From: a virus
Length of the DNA stretch: 51,177 nt
Direction: 5' to 3' (one strand)
IMG/VR virus record: IMGVR_UViG_3300045282_000148
Location: 1-51,177 of that record
Shown here: piece after piece, positions 14,368 through 22,319 of the stretch
Position numbering within the stretch: position 1 is the first letter of the stretch
Layout of the letters: each line of letters opens with the position of its first letter
Made by a program: the position numbers and the translations under genes
Notes under the pieces: generated by a model
Databases searched by the model: none
What the model saw: the letters and a program-made list of their open reading frames with translations, nothing else
What the model was told of the DNA's origin: nothing

Positions 14368-15366
14368 ATGACGACAGAATTAGCGGAAATTACCGAGCAG
14401 CCTGACGGATTGACAGTGATCGACGGTCAGCACGTCACCAATCCGACTGAGGAGCGTAATCGTGCTGTGGCCGAGCTGTTGGCTCCTGCCTATGCGAACG
14501 CTACCAATGTCAAACTGACCAAGGCGGAGCGTGAGGCCCTAATGGCGCCATTCGACGACCGGGACTACTCACGCGGCGCCGGCGGAAAGAACGAGCTGAT
14601 TTACCTAGGACATGCCCACCTGCGGAATCGGCTCCATACGGTCTTGGGAATTGGCGCCGTGATGCCAGTGCGGCGCCGGGAGTGGTCGGAGGAGTTCACG
14701 ACCAACAAGAACGAGCGGGCGGTTCGCGTTTACGTGGATGTCGTGCTTGTTATCCGCGGCTGTGCCGTCGGCGACGCGATCGGCTCGGCGGTCTATTATC
14801 CGAACAACGCCAGCAGCGACTTTTCGGACGCGATGGAATCAGCCAAGTCGAATGCATTCCTACGCTGCTGCAAGGAATTCGGCGTCGGGCTGGACCCGTG
14901 GAAGCCGGGATGGTCGGACGCTTGGAAGGTCCGCGAGAAGGCCGGATTAAAGCCTAAGGCGGCCGCCCCGTATCCGGATGAAGAGGCCCAAATCAAACTC
15001 GCCAAATCAATCGAATTGTTCATCGGCTCGAAACTCACACGCGAGAACGCCGACCAGTGCAAACAACAAATCGTGGATCGCGGTTCCGAGGTCGGATTGT
15101 CGGCCGCCGAAGTGGCTCGACTACAGCGGATGGTCGATGCGCAGTTAGCGAAACCCCAGCCAGCCAAGACGACGTTCGAGGAATTGAAGGCGCTGATTAA
15201 CGCATCCGACACGATGGAAAAGGTGGACTTCGCCAAGAACGAAATCGGCGACGCCGCCGACGCTCAGAAGATAACGGGGATGGAGTGTGAAAATCTTTCG
15301 GCGATGCTCAATGCTCAAGTGATTGTAATTATGAAAGGCATGGAGACCGCCGCAGCGGCAACGTAA
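14368..15366 (+). CDS. Rad52/Mgm101-like single-strand annealing protein
   Basis: The 332-aa protein has a core at residues ~50-200 resembling the Mgm101/Rad52-like annealase family: YLGHAHLRNRLHTVLG, REWSEEFTT, VYVDVVLVIRGCAVGDAIGS and MESAKSNAFLRCCKEFGVGLDPW. It anneals complementary single strands in phage recombination and replication. The C-terminal third is helical and variable. The ATG at 14368 has GAGGGGAG upstream. Its partner gene (15382) follows directly, as in many phage recombination cassettes. Confidence 0.8.
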   Translation: MTTELAEITEQPDGLTVIDGQHVTNPTEERNRAVAELLAPAYANATNVKLTKAEREALMAPFDDRDYSRGAGGKNELIYLGHAHLRNRLHTVLGIGAVMPVRRREWSEEFTTNKNERAVRVYVDVVLVIRGCAVGDAIGSAVYYPNNASSDFSDAMESAKSNAFLRCCKEFGVGLDPWKPGWSDAWKVREKAGLKPKAAAPYPDEEAQIKLAKSIELFIGSKLTRENADQCKQQIVDRGSEVGLSAAEVARLQRMVDAQLAKPQPAKTTFEELKALINASDTMEKVDFAKNEIGDAADAQKITGMECENLSAMLNAQVIVIMKGMETAAAAT

Positions 15367-15381
15367 CCACTGGGGAAATCA

Positions 15382-16362
15382 ATGGCAACCGATACCGAAG
15401 TGTCTGTGATTGAACGGCCAGAGTTGGCGGAATTCCGCCGGCAAGACGTGGCAATAGCCAAGCTGGCCGAAGATTATTTGCCGCTCAAGGTGAACGGCAT
15501 TAACGACAAGAAGGGCTTGCAGGTCGTTCACGCCGCGCGAATGGACGTGAAGGCCAAGCGGGTTGCTGTGGAAAAGACCCGCAAGGACTTGAAAGCCGAT
15601 GCCCTGCGGTTCGGTCAGATGGTAGACGCGGAAGCGAAACGCCTGACGGCATTGATCGAGCCGATTGAGTACCACCTTGCATCTGAGGAACACAAGATTC
15701 AGGAAGAGAAGGACCGGATCAAGAAGATCGAAGAAGATGCCAAGAAGGCCGCTTGGCAAAAGCGGATCGATGCGATGACTGCGGTTGGTGCGGTGTTCTC
15801 TCCACTTGATCTGCGCGACATGACCGAGACGACATTCGCCCAGTTCCTTGCCGATGCAACCAAGGCGCATGCCGAGAAGGCACGTAAGGAAGCCGAAGAG
15901 GCAGAGGCCAAACGGCTGGCCGATGAGAAGGCCGCCGCCGAGCGAGCCAATCAAGAGGCCGAACTGAAAGCCGAACGCGAACGGCTGGCAGCGATCCAAC
16001 GCGAGCAAGAGGCTGAACGAGCCAAGCTCCGCGAAGAACGCGAGAAGATCGAACGCGAAGAGGCCACCCGTCGCCGAGCCGTCGAGTTGGAAAACGCCAA
16101 GCGTGAGGCCGCTGAGAAGGCGCGCGTCGAAACTGAGCGACGACTTGCCGAGGATGCCTCCGCCGAGAAGGCGAAGGCTGAGGCATTGGAAGCCGCACGA
16201 CTCAAAGCTGAATCTGAGCGGCCCTACCGAGAACAGCTACAGGCGCTCGCCAAGCGAATCAGCGACATCGAGATACCGTCCGGTCCAGCCGACCGACAAG
16301 TCGATAAGGCACTGACGACATGTGCAGCCAAGATTCGTGAGATTGCAGCCGGGCAATTATGA
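15382..16362 (+). CDS. Coiled-coil recombination-associated protein (DUF1351-like)
   Basis: The 326-aa protein has residues ~20-105 carrying VEKTRKDLK and LIEPIEYHLASEEHKI, like the DUF1351-type proteins found next to phage recombinases. Residues ~150-280 form a very long Ala/Glu/Arg coiled coil (KARKEAEEAEAKRLADEKAA). It may scaffold the annealase complex. A strong terminator follows 15 bases after its stop. Confidence 0.65.
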   Translation: MATDTEVSVIERPELAEFRRQDVAIAKLAEDYLPLKVNGINDKKGLQVVHAARMDVKAKRVAVEKTRKDLKADALRFGQMVDAEAKRLTALIEPIEYHLASEEHKIQEEKDRIKKIEEDAKKAAWQKRIDAMTAVGAVFSPLDLRDMTETTFAQFLADATKAHAEKARKEAEEAEAKRLADEKAAAERANQEAELKAERERLAAIQREQEAERAKLREEREKIEREEATRRRAVELENAKREAAEKARVETERRLAEDASAEKAKAEALEAARLKAESERPYREQLQALAKRISDIEIPSGPADRQVDKALTTCAAKIREIAAGQL

Positions 16363-16376
16363 AACCAGGTCGTCCG

Positions 16377-16425
16377 GCGCCGGTCGGGAAACATACCACT
16401 CCCCTGGTCCCGGCCGGCGCTTTTT
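16377..16425 (+). terminator. Rho-independent terminator after the recombination genes
   Basis: A 13-bp stem (16377-16389 with 16408-16420, one T-G pair) encloses an 18-nt loop and is followed by TTTTT. The T-run runs directly into GGAG, the ribosome site of the next gene, so read-through would be needed to express it from this operon. Confidence 0.8.
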
Positions 16426-16435
16426 GGAGTCAATC

Positions 16436-16603
16436 ATGGAACGCGAATCAGCCTTTGATACCCGCCCCCGTTGTGGCCGCCGCTTCCGCGTGCTAGCTGA
16501 TGAATCTGGCGGCCACGACTGCCCCTCGTGCGGACATAGGCCGGAGGATGAAGAAGAGGCGGAGTGGCAAGACCGCTTCATCGAAAACGACTGCGAAGAA
16601 TAA
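16436..16603 (+). CDS. Small zinc-ribbon-like protein
   Basis: The 55-aa protein has a degenerate zinc ribbon: one knuckle is RPRCGRRF, with the first Cys replaced, and the second is DCPSCGHRP. The C-terminal half is strongly acidic (EDEEEAEWQD). It probably makes nucleic-acid or protein contacts. Its ribosome site GGAG overlaps the tail of the preceding terminator. Confidence 0.55.
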   Translation: MERESAFDTRPRCGRRFRVLADESGGHDCPSCGHRPEDEEEAEWQDRFIENDCEE

Positions 16604-16616
16604 TTCCCAATCGCTA

Positions 16617-16644
16617 TTGACAGACAGGAGGGGATTCTTACAAT
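16617..16644 (+). promoter_or_regulatory. Promoter of leader RNA B (ParB-like/helicase operon)
   Basis: Consensus TTGACA (16617-16622), a 16-bp spacer and TACAAT (16639-16644). An ATG lies 7 nt downstream (16652), preceded by cggc as at the other leaderless-type promoters, but here the RNA begins with a hairpin arm instead of a long gene. Confidence 0.75.
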
Positions 16645-16651
16645 CGGCGGC

Positions 16652-16684
16652 ATGGTGAGAGAGTTGCCGATTCCCGTCGCGTAA
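16652..16684 (+). CDS. Possible 10-codon leader peptide
   Basis: ATG at 16652, at the predicted RNA 5' end, opens MVRELPIPVA and a TAA stop. The reading frame covers the whole 5' arm of P1, so a translating ribosome would block P1. It has no Shine-Dalgarno and could be chance; it matters only because the other promoters of this type place real start codons at the same spot. Confidence 0.25.
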   Translation: MVRELPIPVA

Positions 16685-16760
16685 AACACCGCTGGCGTCG
16701 ATCTAGCGCGCAGCTCTCTCACCAGAAATCTGGCGCTTCGGCGCCAGCGGTTTCCTTTTA
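16652..16760 (+). ncRNA. Structured leader RNA B: attenuator-like pseudoknot
   Basis: P1 is a perfect 11-bp stem (TGGTGAGAGAG, 16653-16663, with CTCTCTCACCA, 16714-16724). Its loop carries ACCGCTGGCGTCGA (16688-16701), which pairs over 14 bp (one G-U) with 16738-16751. T-rich bases TTTCCTTTT (16751-16759) follow. The P2 3' arm can instead close a 7-bp hairpin with a cTTCGg tetraloop (16730-16747). P1 and P2 are in pseudoknot order, as in leaders A and C. The first gene, ParB-like, starts at 16825. Confidence 0.65.
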
Positions 16761-16824
16761 GGAAGGCGTCCAGGAGCGCCGACCGACACGACCCACGGAC
16801 GCGGCCTAGGGAGGGCCGGGAGTT

Positions 16825-17589
16825 ATGGCTAATCAAGCCTACGAGTACCATCCGCTCGCCAAGAAGTTCCCCAGGATGGCCCCCGATGTATTCAAGGCGT
16901 TCTGCGCCGACATTAGGGAACGCGGCCTAGATAAGCCGATCGAATTGCTCGACGGGATGATCTTCGACGGCCGGCATCGCTACGAAGCGTGTCTGCAAGA
17001 GGGCGTTGAGCCGCGATTTGTTGAGCTTGCCGACGGTACCGACGGCGAAGGTTATGTCCGAGCCGTCAACGTGCTAAGGCGGCATCTGAGTCAGGACGAT
17101 ATTGCGGCGTGGCTTGTCGATAAACGCAACGGCCAGAAAGAGTTAGAGCAAGGTGGGCAAAAAGTGCCCACCCCATCTAACAGACAATTAGCCCGCGATG
17201 CAGGAATTCACAAGACGGCAGTCGATGCGGCGGATGCTGTTGCGAAAAAAGCATCTCCGGAACTGAAAGCGGCTGTCGAATCTGGCGAAGTTAAGCCCCG
17301 CGATGCCGCGAAGATCGTCAACAAATCTCCGACTGTGCAACGCAAGGCCGTTGAGCGTGTCAAGAAGGGCGAAGCCAAGACGGTGAAGGAAGCCGTCTCC
17401 GGCAAAAAGGGAAAGCCGGTCGCTCCGGCCTTCGCTCCGTTTAAGGAGATCGACGCACTCTGCGGTAAAGCCCTGAATCGAATAGACCATCTTGCCGACA
17501 AGCATCCCGGAAAGTTTCACAAGCAAGCTATCGAGGCGCAAAAGCACGTCATGCAAGTCGTCAAGGATTGGTGGAGATCGGTTAAATGA
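16825..17589 (+). CDS. ParB-like nuclease/DNA-binding domain protein
   Basis: The 254-aa protein has a ParB/sulfiredoxin-like domain in its N-terminal ~90 residues (LDKPIELLDGMIFDGRHRYEAC; the DGRHR box is the nucleotide-binding signature), then RHLSQDDIAAW and an HTH-like segment (NRQLARDAGIHKTAVDAAD). The C-terminal half is Lys-rich. Such proteins bind DNA and some hydrolyse CTP; a role in gene regulation or replication is likelier than plasmid partition. Leader RNA B precedes it. Its stop overlaps the helicase start by 4 bases. Confidence 0.75.
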   Translation: MANQAYEYHPLAKKFPRMAPDVFKAFCADIRERGLDKPIELLDGMIFDGRHRYEACLQEGVEPRFVELADGTDGEGYVRAVNVLRRHLSQDDIAAWLVDKRNGQKELEQGGQKVPTPSNRQLARDAGIHKTAVDAADAVAKKASPELKAAVESGEVKPRDAAKIVNKSPTVQRKAVERVKKGEAKTVKEAVSGKKGKPVAPAFAPFKEIDALCGKALNRIDHLADKHPGKFHKQAIEAQKHVMQVVKDWWRSVK

Positions 17590-19151
17590 TTCCCTGGCCC
17601 CATCAACTCCGCGCTCACGACGCGCTATTGTCCGCATTGACTGGAGGGATTAGCCCTGTCGCATTCACGTCGCCAACCGGCGGCGGCAAGTCCGAGATCA
17701 TGTTTCGCATGATTGAATGGGGGCTGGAGAACGGCCGCGAGTCGATCCTGTATACAAACCGAAAGTTTCTCTTGGAGCAAATGCAACGCGGTTTCCGGGA
17801 ACGTGGAATCGAATTCGGGACGCGAGCCAGCGGACATGAACCAGCGTTGTTAAAGCGAGTTCAACTCTCTTCGATTCAGACCGAAGCCAGCCGCGTCTAC
17901 GACCGCAAGGACTGGGAAATTCATCCCGCCGGGATCGTGTTCATCGACGAGGCACATACCCAAGGCGGCGCTATCGCGGCCCGTGTAGTCAAGGATCATT
18001 TGGCGCAAGGTGCTTTCGTCGTGCTCGTGACGGCCACACCGACAAATCTGGAAGTGTTCGAGCCGAAGCGGTTGATTGTCGCTGGCGTGACTTCCGAGCT
18101 GCGATCGTGCGGTGCGCTCGTGCCGTGCGACACCTACGGCCCGACGGAGCCGGATTGCTCGCTCATTGGCAAGAAAGCGATCGGCGAAGATTACTCGGAA
18201 AACGAACTCGCTAAGATCATCAAAGTCGATTCGATTTTTGGCCACGTCAGCAAGCATCTTCGCACACTCAATCCAGAACTCAGGCCAACAATCCTATTCG
18301 CCAGCAGCGTTGGCGCATCGCTCTACTTTGCCGAGCACCTATCGGCTAACGGAATTCGAGCGGCCCACGTTGACGGCGATGACATCTGGTTTGACGGCGA
18401 TACCTACAAGAGCGATCCGAAAGCCCGCGAAGATATTCTTGCAGGCAGCAAGTCCGGCGAGATCAAGGTAGTCTGCAACCGCTTCGTGCTCCGCGAGGCG
18501 ATCGACATGCCCTGGCTCGCGCATGGAATCATGGCCACGGTGTTCGGCTCGCTCACGTCCTATCTGCAAAGCGGTGGCCGATTGCTCCGCGCCTATCCCG
18601 GTCTCTCCCGCGTTATCCTCCAGGACCACGGCGGCAACTGGTGGCGTCACGGTTCGCTCAATGCGGATCGCGAGTGGGCAATCGGGTTGACAGACAAGCA
18701 AATGGCAATGGAGCGCGCGCGGAAGATTCGCGACAAGGAAGATCGCGAACCGATTCATTGTCCATTCTGCCATGCGATCCGCCTGAGCGGAGATGTCTGC
18801 CCGCGTTGCGGACGACGAGCCACAAAGAAAACGCGGTACGTTCTCCAGCACAACGGCACGTTGCGGGAAATGCACGGAGACATCTACCGCGAACGGACGG
18901 TTAAGCAAGAACCGGATACGGCGAGGAAATGGAAGGGCTGTGTCTTTCGAATCAAACACAAGGGCGGAAATTTCAATTCGGCCGTCGGGCTGTTCTACAA
19001 AGAGAACGGCTATTGGCCACCGAAAGACCTTCCATATATGCCACTCGATCCGCGTGATTTTCACAGACCGATCAAGTCGGTTCCGTACAGTGAATGCCAC
19101 CGAGAAAAACGCGAACCGGAAATATCTGATCCTCAGGAGACGTTTCTATGA
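17586..19151 (+). CDS. DEAD/DEAH-box SF2 helicase with C-terminal zinc ribbon
   Basis: The 521-aa protein shows the helicase motifs: Walker A SPTGGGKS (about residues 29-36), DEAH box FIDEAH, motif III TATPT, and motif VI QSGGRLLR. After the core is a zinc ribbon (HCPFCHAIRLSGDVCPRCGRR) at about residues 395-417. It unwinds or remodels DNA, probably at replication forks or recombination intermediates; it is similar to the phage UvsW/RecG-like group. It lies downstream of the ParB-like gene with ATGA overlap. Confidence 0.9.
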   Translation: MIPWPHQLRAHDALLSALTGGISPVAFTSPTGGGKSEIMFRMIEWGLENGRESILYTNRKFLLEQMQRGFRERGIEFGTRASGHEPALLKRVQLSSIQTEASRVYDRKDWEIHPAGIVFIDEAHTQGGAIAARVVKDHLAQGAFVVLVTATPTNLEVFEPKRLIVAGVTSELRSCGALVPCDTYGPTEPDCSLIGKKAIGEDYSENELAKIIKVDSIFGHVSKHLRTLNPELRPTILFASSVGASLYFAEHLSANGIRAAHVDGDDIWFDGDTYKSDPKAREDILAGSKSGEIKVVCNRFVLREAIDMPWLAHGIMATVFGSLTSYLQSGGRLLRAYPGLSRVILQDHGGNWWRHGSLNADREWAIGLTDKQMAMERARKIRDKEDREPIHCPFCHAIRLSGDVCPRCGRRATKKTRYVLQHNGTLREMHGDIYRERTVKQEPDTARKWKGCVFRIKHKGGNFNSAVGLFYKENGYWPPKDLPYMPLDPRDFHRPIKSVPYSECHREKREPEISDPQETFL

Positions 19152-19450
19152 AAATGGGAAAGATGACCGTTGCCGCTCACGACATAACGGATGAGCTACG
19201 GGACAGGACTCTCGAAACGATCACTCGCATGGCTGAGCAAGCCGGTGCGACCTTCGAGGAAGGAATCGACAAGATAGCTCTTTACCGCGAAGCGCTTGTT
19301 CTGATCGCTGTCGCGTGCCGACTGTACGCGGTTGCGGAAACGTCGCAAGACAAATGGGATGACTGGTCGCGTCCAGTTTGCGACCAGCTTAACGCGAGAC
19401 TGATCGACTACACCCAAGAGAAACGAGACGAGTCGCTCGAAGCGAATTGA
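19148..19450 (+). CDS. Hypothetical helical protein
   Basis: The 100-aa protein is charged and helical and shows no recognised domain (ETITRMAEQAGATFEEGIDKI; CRLYAVAETSQDKWDDW). It is coupled by a 4-base overlap to the helicase gene. A non-coding structured stretch follows its stop. Confidence 0.55.
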   Translation: MKMGKMTVAAHDITDELRDRTLETITRMAEQAGATFEEGIDKIALYREALVLIAVACRLYAVAETSQDKWDDWSRPVCDQLNARLIDYTQEKRDESLEAN

Positions 19451-19460
19451 GGACGACATA

Positions 19461-19565
19461 GCGGCCACGCCGCAACCGGCTAGGAAGGTTCCGAACGGAA
19501 TCGAGCTACCCCGCCGACTGTCGAGCGCGACAAGAGGGTAGCAGTCGCGTGGGAGGGAAACCCAC
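19461..19565 (+). ncRNA. Hairpin-rich intergenic region, possible structured RNA
   Basis: The 223-bp gap 19451-19673 has no gene. I see five local pairings: GCGGC/GCCGC (19461-19473); a stem GGTTCC/GGAATC with loop GAAC (19487-19502), outer-extended by GGCTAG/CTACCC; GCTACCC/GGGTAGC (19505-19511 with 19536-19542); TGTCG/CGACA with loop AGCG (19519-19532); and GTGGG/CCCAC (19549-19565). Some are mutually exclusive. It may be a cis-acting leader for 19674 or an independent RNA. No promoter was recognised. Confidence 0.4.
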
Positions 19566-19673
19566 TAACGGAGTCCGACGGCCGAGCGAAAGCTAACCGC
19601 GGCGTGGAAGGGGACCGAATGGAGAATCGCCACGTACAAATAAAGGATTGGTCGGCCTAGGGGGCGTTGCGCG

Positions 19674-20168
19674 ATGCCAGTACGACCTTTAACCACAACC
19701 GAGATTGAAGCGATACGGCGCGGCAAGCGTCTATCGAGCCTAGAGCGTCGGGCCCTAGCGACAATCGACAACCTACAAGCGCAACTGGCCGCTGCGAAAT
19801 ACGCCCCTGGAAGTGGGAATGGTGAAACGGCGTTTGCGGGACGCGAAAAGGTGCTGGCTGTGGTCGCGTGGGACGGATTCATAGAGGTGTACGCAGAGCC
19901 GTGGTGCGACGTGAAGGTGGTCGAATGTTGGCCGTGGGACGACGAGGACGAACTACGGCTGCCGGCTTGCTACGAGGGGTTGTACTACCCCGGAAAGCTA
20001 CGAGCGACGGCTCTGGCAAGGCTCAGACAGACTCCAAGGCTTCCTGAAATAGTGATGGCCTTCAGAGAACACGACGCGCGCATGGAAATGATCGAGCTAG
20101 TCAGAGAGAAGATCGCGGCTCTAACGAATGGAACCGATGAACCTGAGCAGCGAACCAACGGCGAGTGA
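19674..20168 (+). CDS. Hypothetical early protein
   Basis: The 164-aa protein has a basic helical N-terminus (TTEIEAIRRGKRLSSLERRA) and a Trp-rich acidic middle region (VECWPWDDEDELRLP), with ATALARLRQTPRLPEIV and a helical end. No family is recognised. It follows the structured gap 19451-19673. Confidence 0.55.
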   Translation: MPVRPLTTTEIEAIRRGKRLSSLERRALATIDNLQAQLAAAKYAPGSGNGETAFAGREKVLAVVAWDGFIEVYAEPWCDVKVVECWPWDDEDELRLPACYEGLYYPGKLRATALARLRQTPRLPEIVMAFREHDARMEMIELVREKIAALTNGTDEPEQRTNGE

Positions 20169-20192
20169 CCCCCGACTGACCACAGGTACCCC

Positions 20193-20399
20193 ATGAGCCG
20201 CACAGCCGCAACCGACCCTACTGACCTATGGGGAGCAGCCAGATTGGCCACCGATGAAATCCTTGAGGATTTGCTGGCTTGGCCGGATATAAGCGACGCT
20301 TGGGCGCGGATGGGAAATGGAGAGCGACATGCTGCGAGAAACAGCATCATGGCCCTAGTTTGGGAGCGATTGGACGACCTATGCAAAAGCATTCAGTGA
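20193..20399 (+). CDS. Hypothetical small acidic protein
   Basis: The 68-aa protein shows no recognised domain (WGAARLATDEILEDLLAWPD). It begins ATGAGCCGCACAGC, nearly the same bases as the start of the gene at 20615, which hints at a local duplication of the start region. Confidence 0.5.
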   Translation: MSRTAATDPTDLWGAARLATDEILEDLLAWPDISDAWARMGNGERHAARNSIMALVWERLDDLCKSIQ

Positions 20400-20407
20400 G
20401 CCGCGTC

Positions 20408-20611
20408 ATGTCAAGTAAATACCAAGTCGGAAAGCCCAGTGACTTATCGTCGAGCGACCCGTGGTTTTACGATGAGCGCGACGCTATCGAGGCAGCGGCA
20501 AAGCTGCATCGTGAATCGAGTCCATTCGGTTTTGAGCCAATCGGAATTTGGGACGAGCGGAGCGAATGGATTTGGCTTTTCTTCGATGGCGAGCAATTCA
20601 AGAGAGTCTAA
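20408..20611 (+). CDS. Hypothetical small protein
   Basis: The 67-aa protein is aromatic-rich (DPWFYDERDAIEAAAK; WDERSEWIWLFFDG) with no known domain. The start is uncertain: the ATG at 20408 is used here, but the GTG at 20396 overlaps the previous stop and is also in frame. Confidence 0.5.
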   Translation: MSSKYQVGKPSDLSSSDPWFYDERDAIEAAAKLHRESSPFGFEPIGIWDERSEWIWLFFDGEQFKRV

Positions 20612-20614
20612 GTC

Positions 20615-20815
20615 ATGAGCCGCACAGACATCGCTGAACTGGACTGGAACGACGCGCGAATCGACCATGCACTCGTAATGATAGAGGAAGCCTGCGGCGT
20701 GCTCGTGGACATTATGGATCACGGCACCGGCGAAATGTTTGACGAGGCTAGCGCCGCTTGCGAAGCGCTCGACAAGCTGATTGCGAGACTAAAGAAGCTG
20801 AGGAAACGGATATGA
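20615..20815 (+). CDS. Hypothetical small acidic helical protein
   Basis: The 66-aa protein is mostly helical, acidic in the first two-thirds and basic at the end (LDKLIARLKKLRKRI). No family is recognised. Its stop overlaps the start of the HNH-like gene at 20812. Confidence 0.5.
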   Translation: MSRTDIAELDWNDARIDHALVMIEEACGVLVDIMDHGTGEMFDEASAACEALDKLIARLKKLRKRI

Positions 20816-21285
20816 GCACAACCGCCGAACTGTTTGATTCTCACGGCTTGACCGTGGTTGCCGCAATGGTAGCCCTGCCGCCGCAGCCGAGCAGGTGGCC
20901 GCGCGTCGAGCGAATCAGCCTATCGGGCCTCAAAAGCTGGCGGTTCTTCGACGCCTGGCATGAGAAGCACAAGCAATGCTGGCTCTGCGGTGCGACCGAA
21001 TCGCACGAGGTCCGGATCGACGCCCATCACGCCGCGCGCAGTGACGAGCTAGCGTGTCTGTTCCCTCTGTGCTTCCAGTGGACGACTAACGGCGGATGCC
21101 ACATGAACGTCGAAGGCCGCTTGGCGGAGCTGATTTGGTGTCAGGCTGTGTTTGTGCCAGAGGAAGCGGATTGGACGCGGCTGGCGACTCTGAGAATTCC
21201 ACGACGGAAGCTGCCGGAGCCGAAACCGCCTTCGTGGATCGACCCGGCGCAAATTGCGATGATGAATGAGTTGTTTCACCCCTAA
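20812..21285 (+). CDS. HNH-like zinc-finger protein
   Basis: The 157-aa protein has a middle region with Cys/His pairs typical of an HNH or NinG-like treble-clef fold: CWLCGATE (residues ~59-66), IDAHHAARSDE, LFPLC and GGCHMNVEG. The paired Cys and double His resemble recombination-associated HNH nucleases, though it could be non-catalytic. It lies in the replication/recombination region with an ATGA overlap upstream. Confidence 0.6.
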   Translation: MSTTAELFDSHGLTVVAAMVALPPQPSRWPRVERISLSGLKSWRFFDAWHEKHKQCWLCGATESHEVRIDAHHAARSDELACLFPLCFQWTTNGGCHMNVEGRLAELIWCQAVFVPEEADWTRLATLRIPRRKLPEPKPPSWIDPAQIAMMNELFHP

Positions 21286-21300
21286 CCCCCGGAGGAGAAC

Positions 21301-21660
21301 ATGATTAGTCGAGCTGAGTTGCAAGAGCGAGTGGATCGAGGAGTGGCGTACATGAACGGTGTTAAGCCAGGATGGTTCAATAAGATTGACTTGTCGCGGT
21401 TTGATATTCAATCGCCATGCCGCTGCGTCTTGGGCCAATGCTTCGGAGAATATGAAAAATACGTTAATGCGATAGAAATGAAGGTAAGCCAGAGGGTCGA
21501 GCTAGGATTCTCGGATAATGATCTGTTAATGATCGAGGAAGTACGACTTCTCGACGAACTCTGGATAACCACCATCCGCGCCCTGCAAGAGCCCCACAAA
21601 GTCATTCTCCCCGTCTCGCCAGCCCCGGCGATGGCGGCGGACATGTCAATAGCGAAGTGA
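21301..21660 (+). CDS. Conserved phage hypothetical (GW..LDLS / CVLGQ protein)
   Basis: The 119-aa protein has N-terminal blocks RVDRGVAYMNGVKPGW, IDLSRFDI and CRCVLGQCFGEY, which I recognise as a widely distributed phage protein of unknown function. GGAGGAG precedes the ATG. It sits immediately before the Cys-repeat gene; in other phages the two types also occur close together (from memory). Confidence 0.65.
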   Translation: MISRAELQERVDRGVAYMNGVKPGWFNKIDLSRFDIQSPCRCVLGQCFGEYEKYVNAIEMKVSQRVELGFSDNDLLMIEEVRLLDELWITTIRALQEPHKVILPVSPAPAMAADMSIAK

Positions 21661-21672
21661 AAGGAAACACAC

Positions 21673-22311
21673 ATGAACTGGATTACTGACTCTCGCGGAA
21701 ATCGTGCCTCTGTCGAACGATGGGGCACGGAGGAAAAGGCAAAGGCGTCTCTTGAGACGTTGGATACCCGCTGCTACGGCTGCTCCGACTGCTCCGGCTG
21801 CTCCGGCTGCTCCGACTGCTCCGGCTGCTCCCGCTGCTACGGCTGCTACGGCTGCTACGGCTGCTCCGGCTGCTCCGACTGCTCCGGCTGCTCCGACTGC
21901 TCCGGCTGCTCCGACTGCTCCGGCTGCTACGGCTGCTCCCGCTGCTCCGGCTGCTACGGCTGCTACAGCTGCTCCGGCTGCTCCGGCTGCTACGACAAGA
22001 AAGAACAAAAGGACGCGCCGTTCTCTGTCCCCGTTATCGAGGACATCCATAAGAAAGTCTTAGAAGCGGCTTCCGTACCAGCGGCGCTCGATATGAGTTC
22101 GTTTCATGTCTGTGAGACAACGCATTGCCGCGCCGGCTGGGTCGTTCACTTGGCCGGTGAACCAGGCTACGCCTTGGAAAAGCAAACGTCGCCAATCTTC
22201 GCTGCCATGCAAATCTACAAGGCGAGCGGGTACGAAATCTCGCCAGTGAGGTTCTTCGATTCCAACGAAGCGGCGCTTGAGGACATGAGATCACTGGCAC
22301 TTGCGAAGTGA
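21673..22311 (+). CDS. Cys-triplet repeat protein with C-terminal HCRAGW domain
   Basis: The 212-aa product opens with a short domain (residues 1-33, NWITDSRGNRASVERWGTEE). Residues 34-108 are 25 perfect C-x-x triplets, mostly CSG, CSD and CYG, so 25 cysteines in 75 residues. The C-terminal domain (~120-212) contains FHVCETTHCRAGWVVHLAGE and RFFDSNEEA-like residues, a domain known from phages where it is usually paired with other repeats. The Cys array could bind metals or form a beta-solenoid; the function is unknown. The DNA is a 9-bp tandem repeat. Confidence 0.8.
   Translation: MNWITDSRGNRASVERWGTEEKAKASLETLDTRCYGCSDCSGCSGCSDCSGCSRCYGCYGCYGCSGCSDCSGCSDCSGCSDCSGCYGCSRCSGCYGCYSCSGCSGCYDKKEQKDAPFSVPVIEDIHKKVLEAASVPAALDMSSFHVCETTHCRAGWVVHLAGEPGYALEKQTSPIFAAMQIYKASGYEISPVRFFDSNEAALEDMRSLALAK
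21772..21996 (+). repeat. Imperfect 9-bp in-frame tandem repeat
   Basis: About 225 bp are built from TGCTCCGGC, TGCTCCGAC and TGCTACGGC units, coding the C-x-x triplets of the gene at 21673. All changes keep the TGC codon and the frame, so Cys spacing is under selection or recently expanded by slippage. Confidence 0.95.
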
Positions 22312-22319
22312 GGGAGACG

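Noticed and set aside
15379-16008. A 209-codon minus-strand open frame
   Set aside because: Antisense to the coiled-coil gene at 15382; Leu/Phe/Gly-rich composition reflects reverse reading of Lys/Glu/Ala codons.
21772-21996. CRISPR array
   Set aside because: The 9-bp units are contiguous, in frame and without spacers; they encode the Cys triplets.
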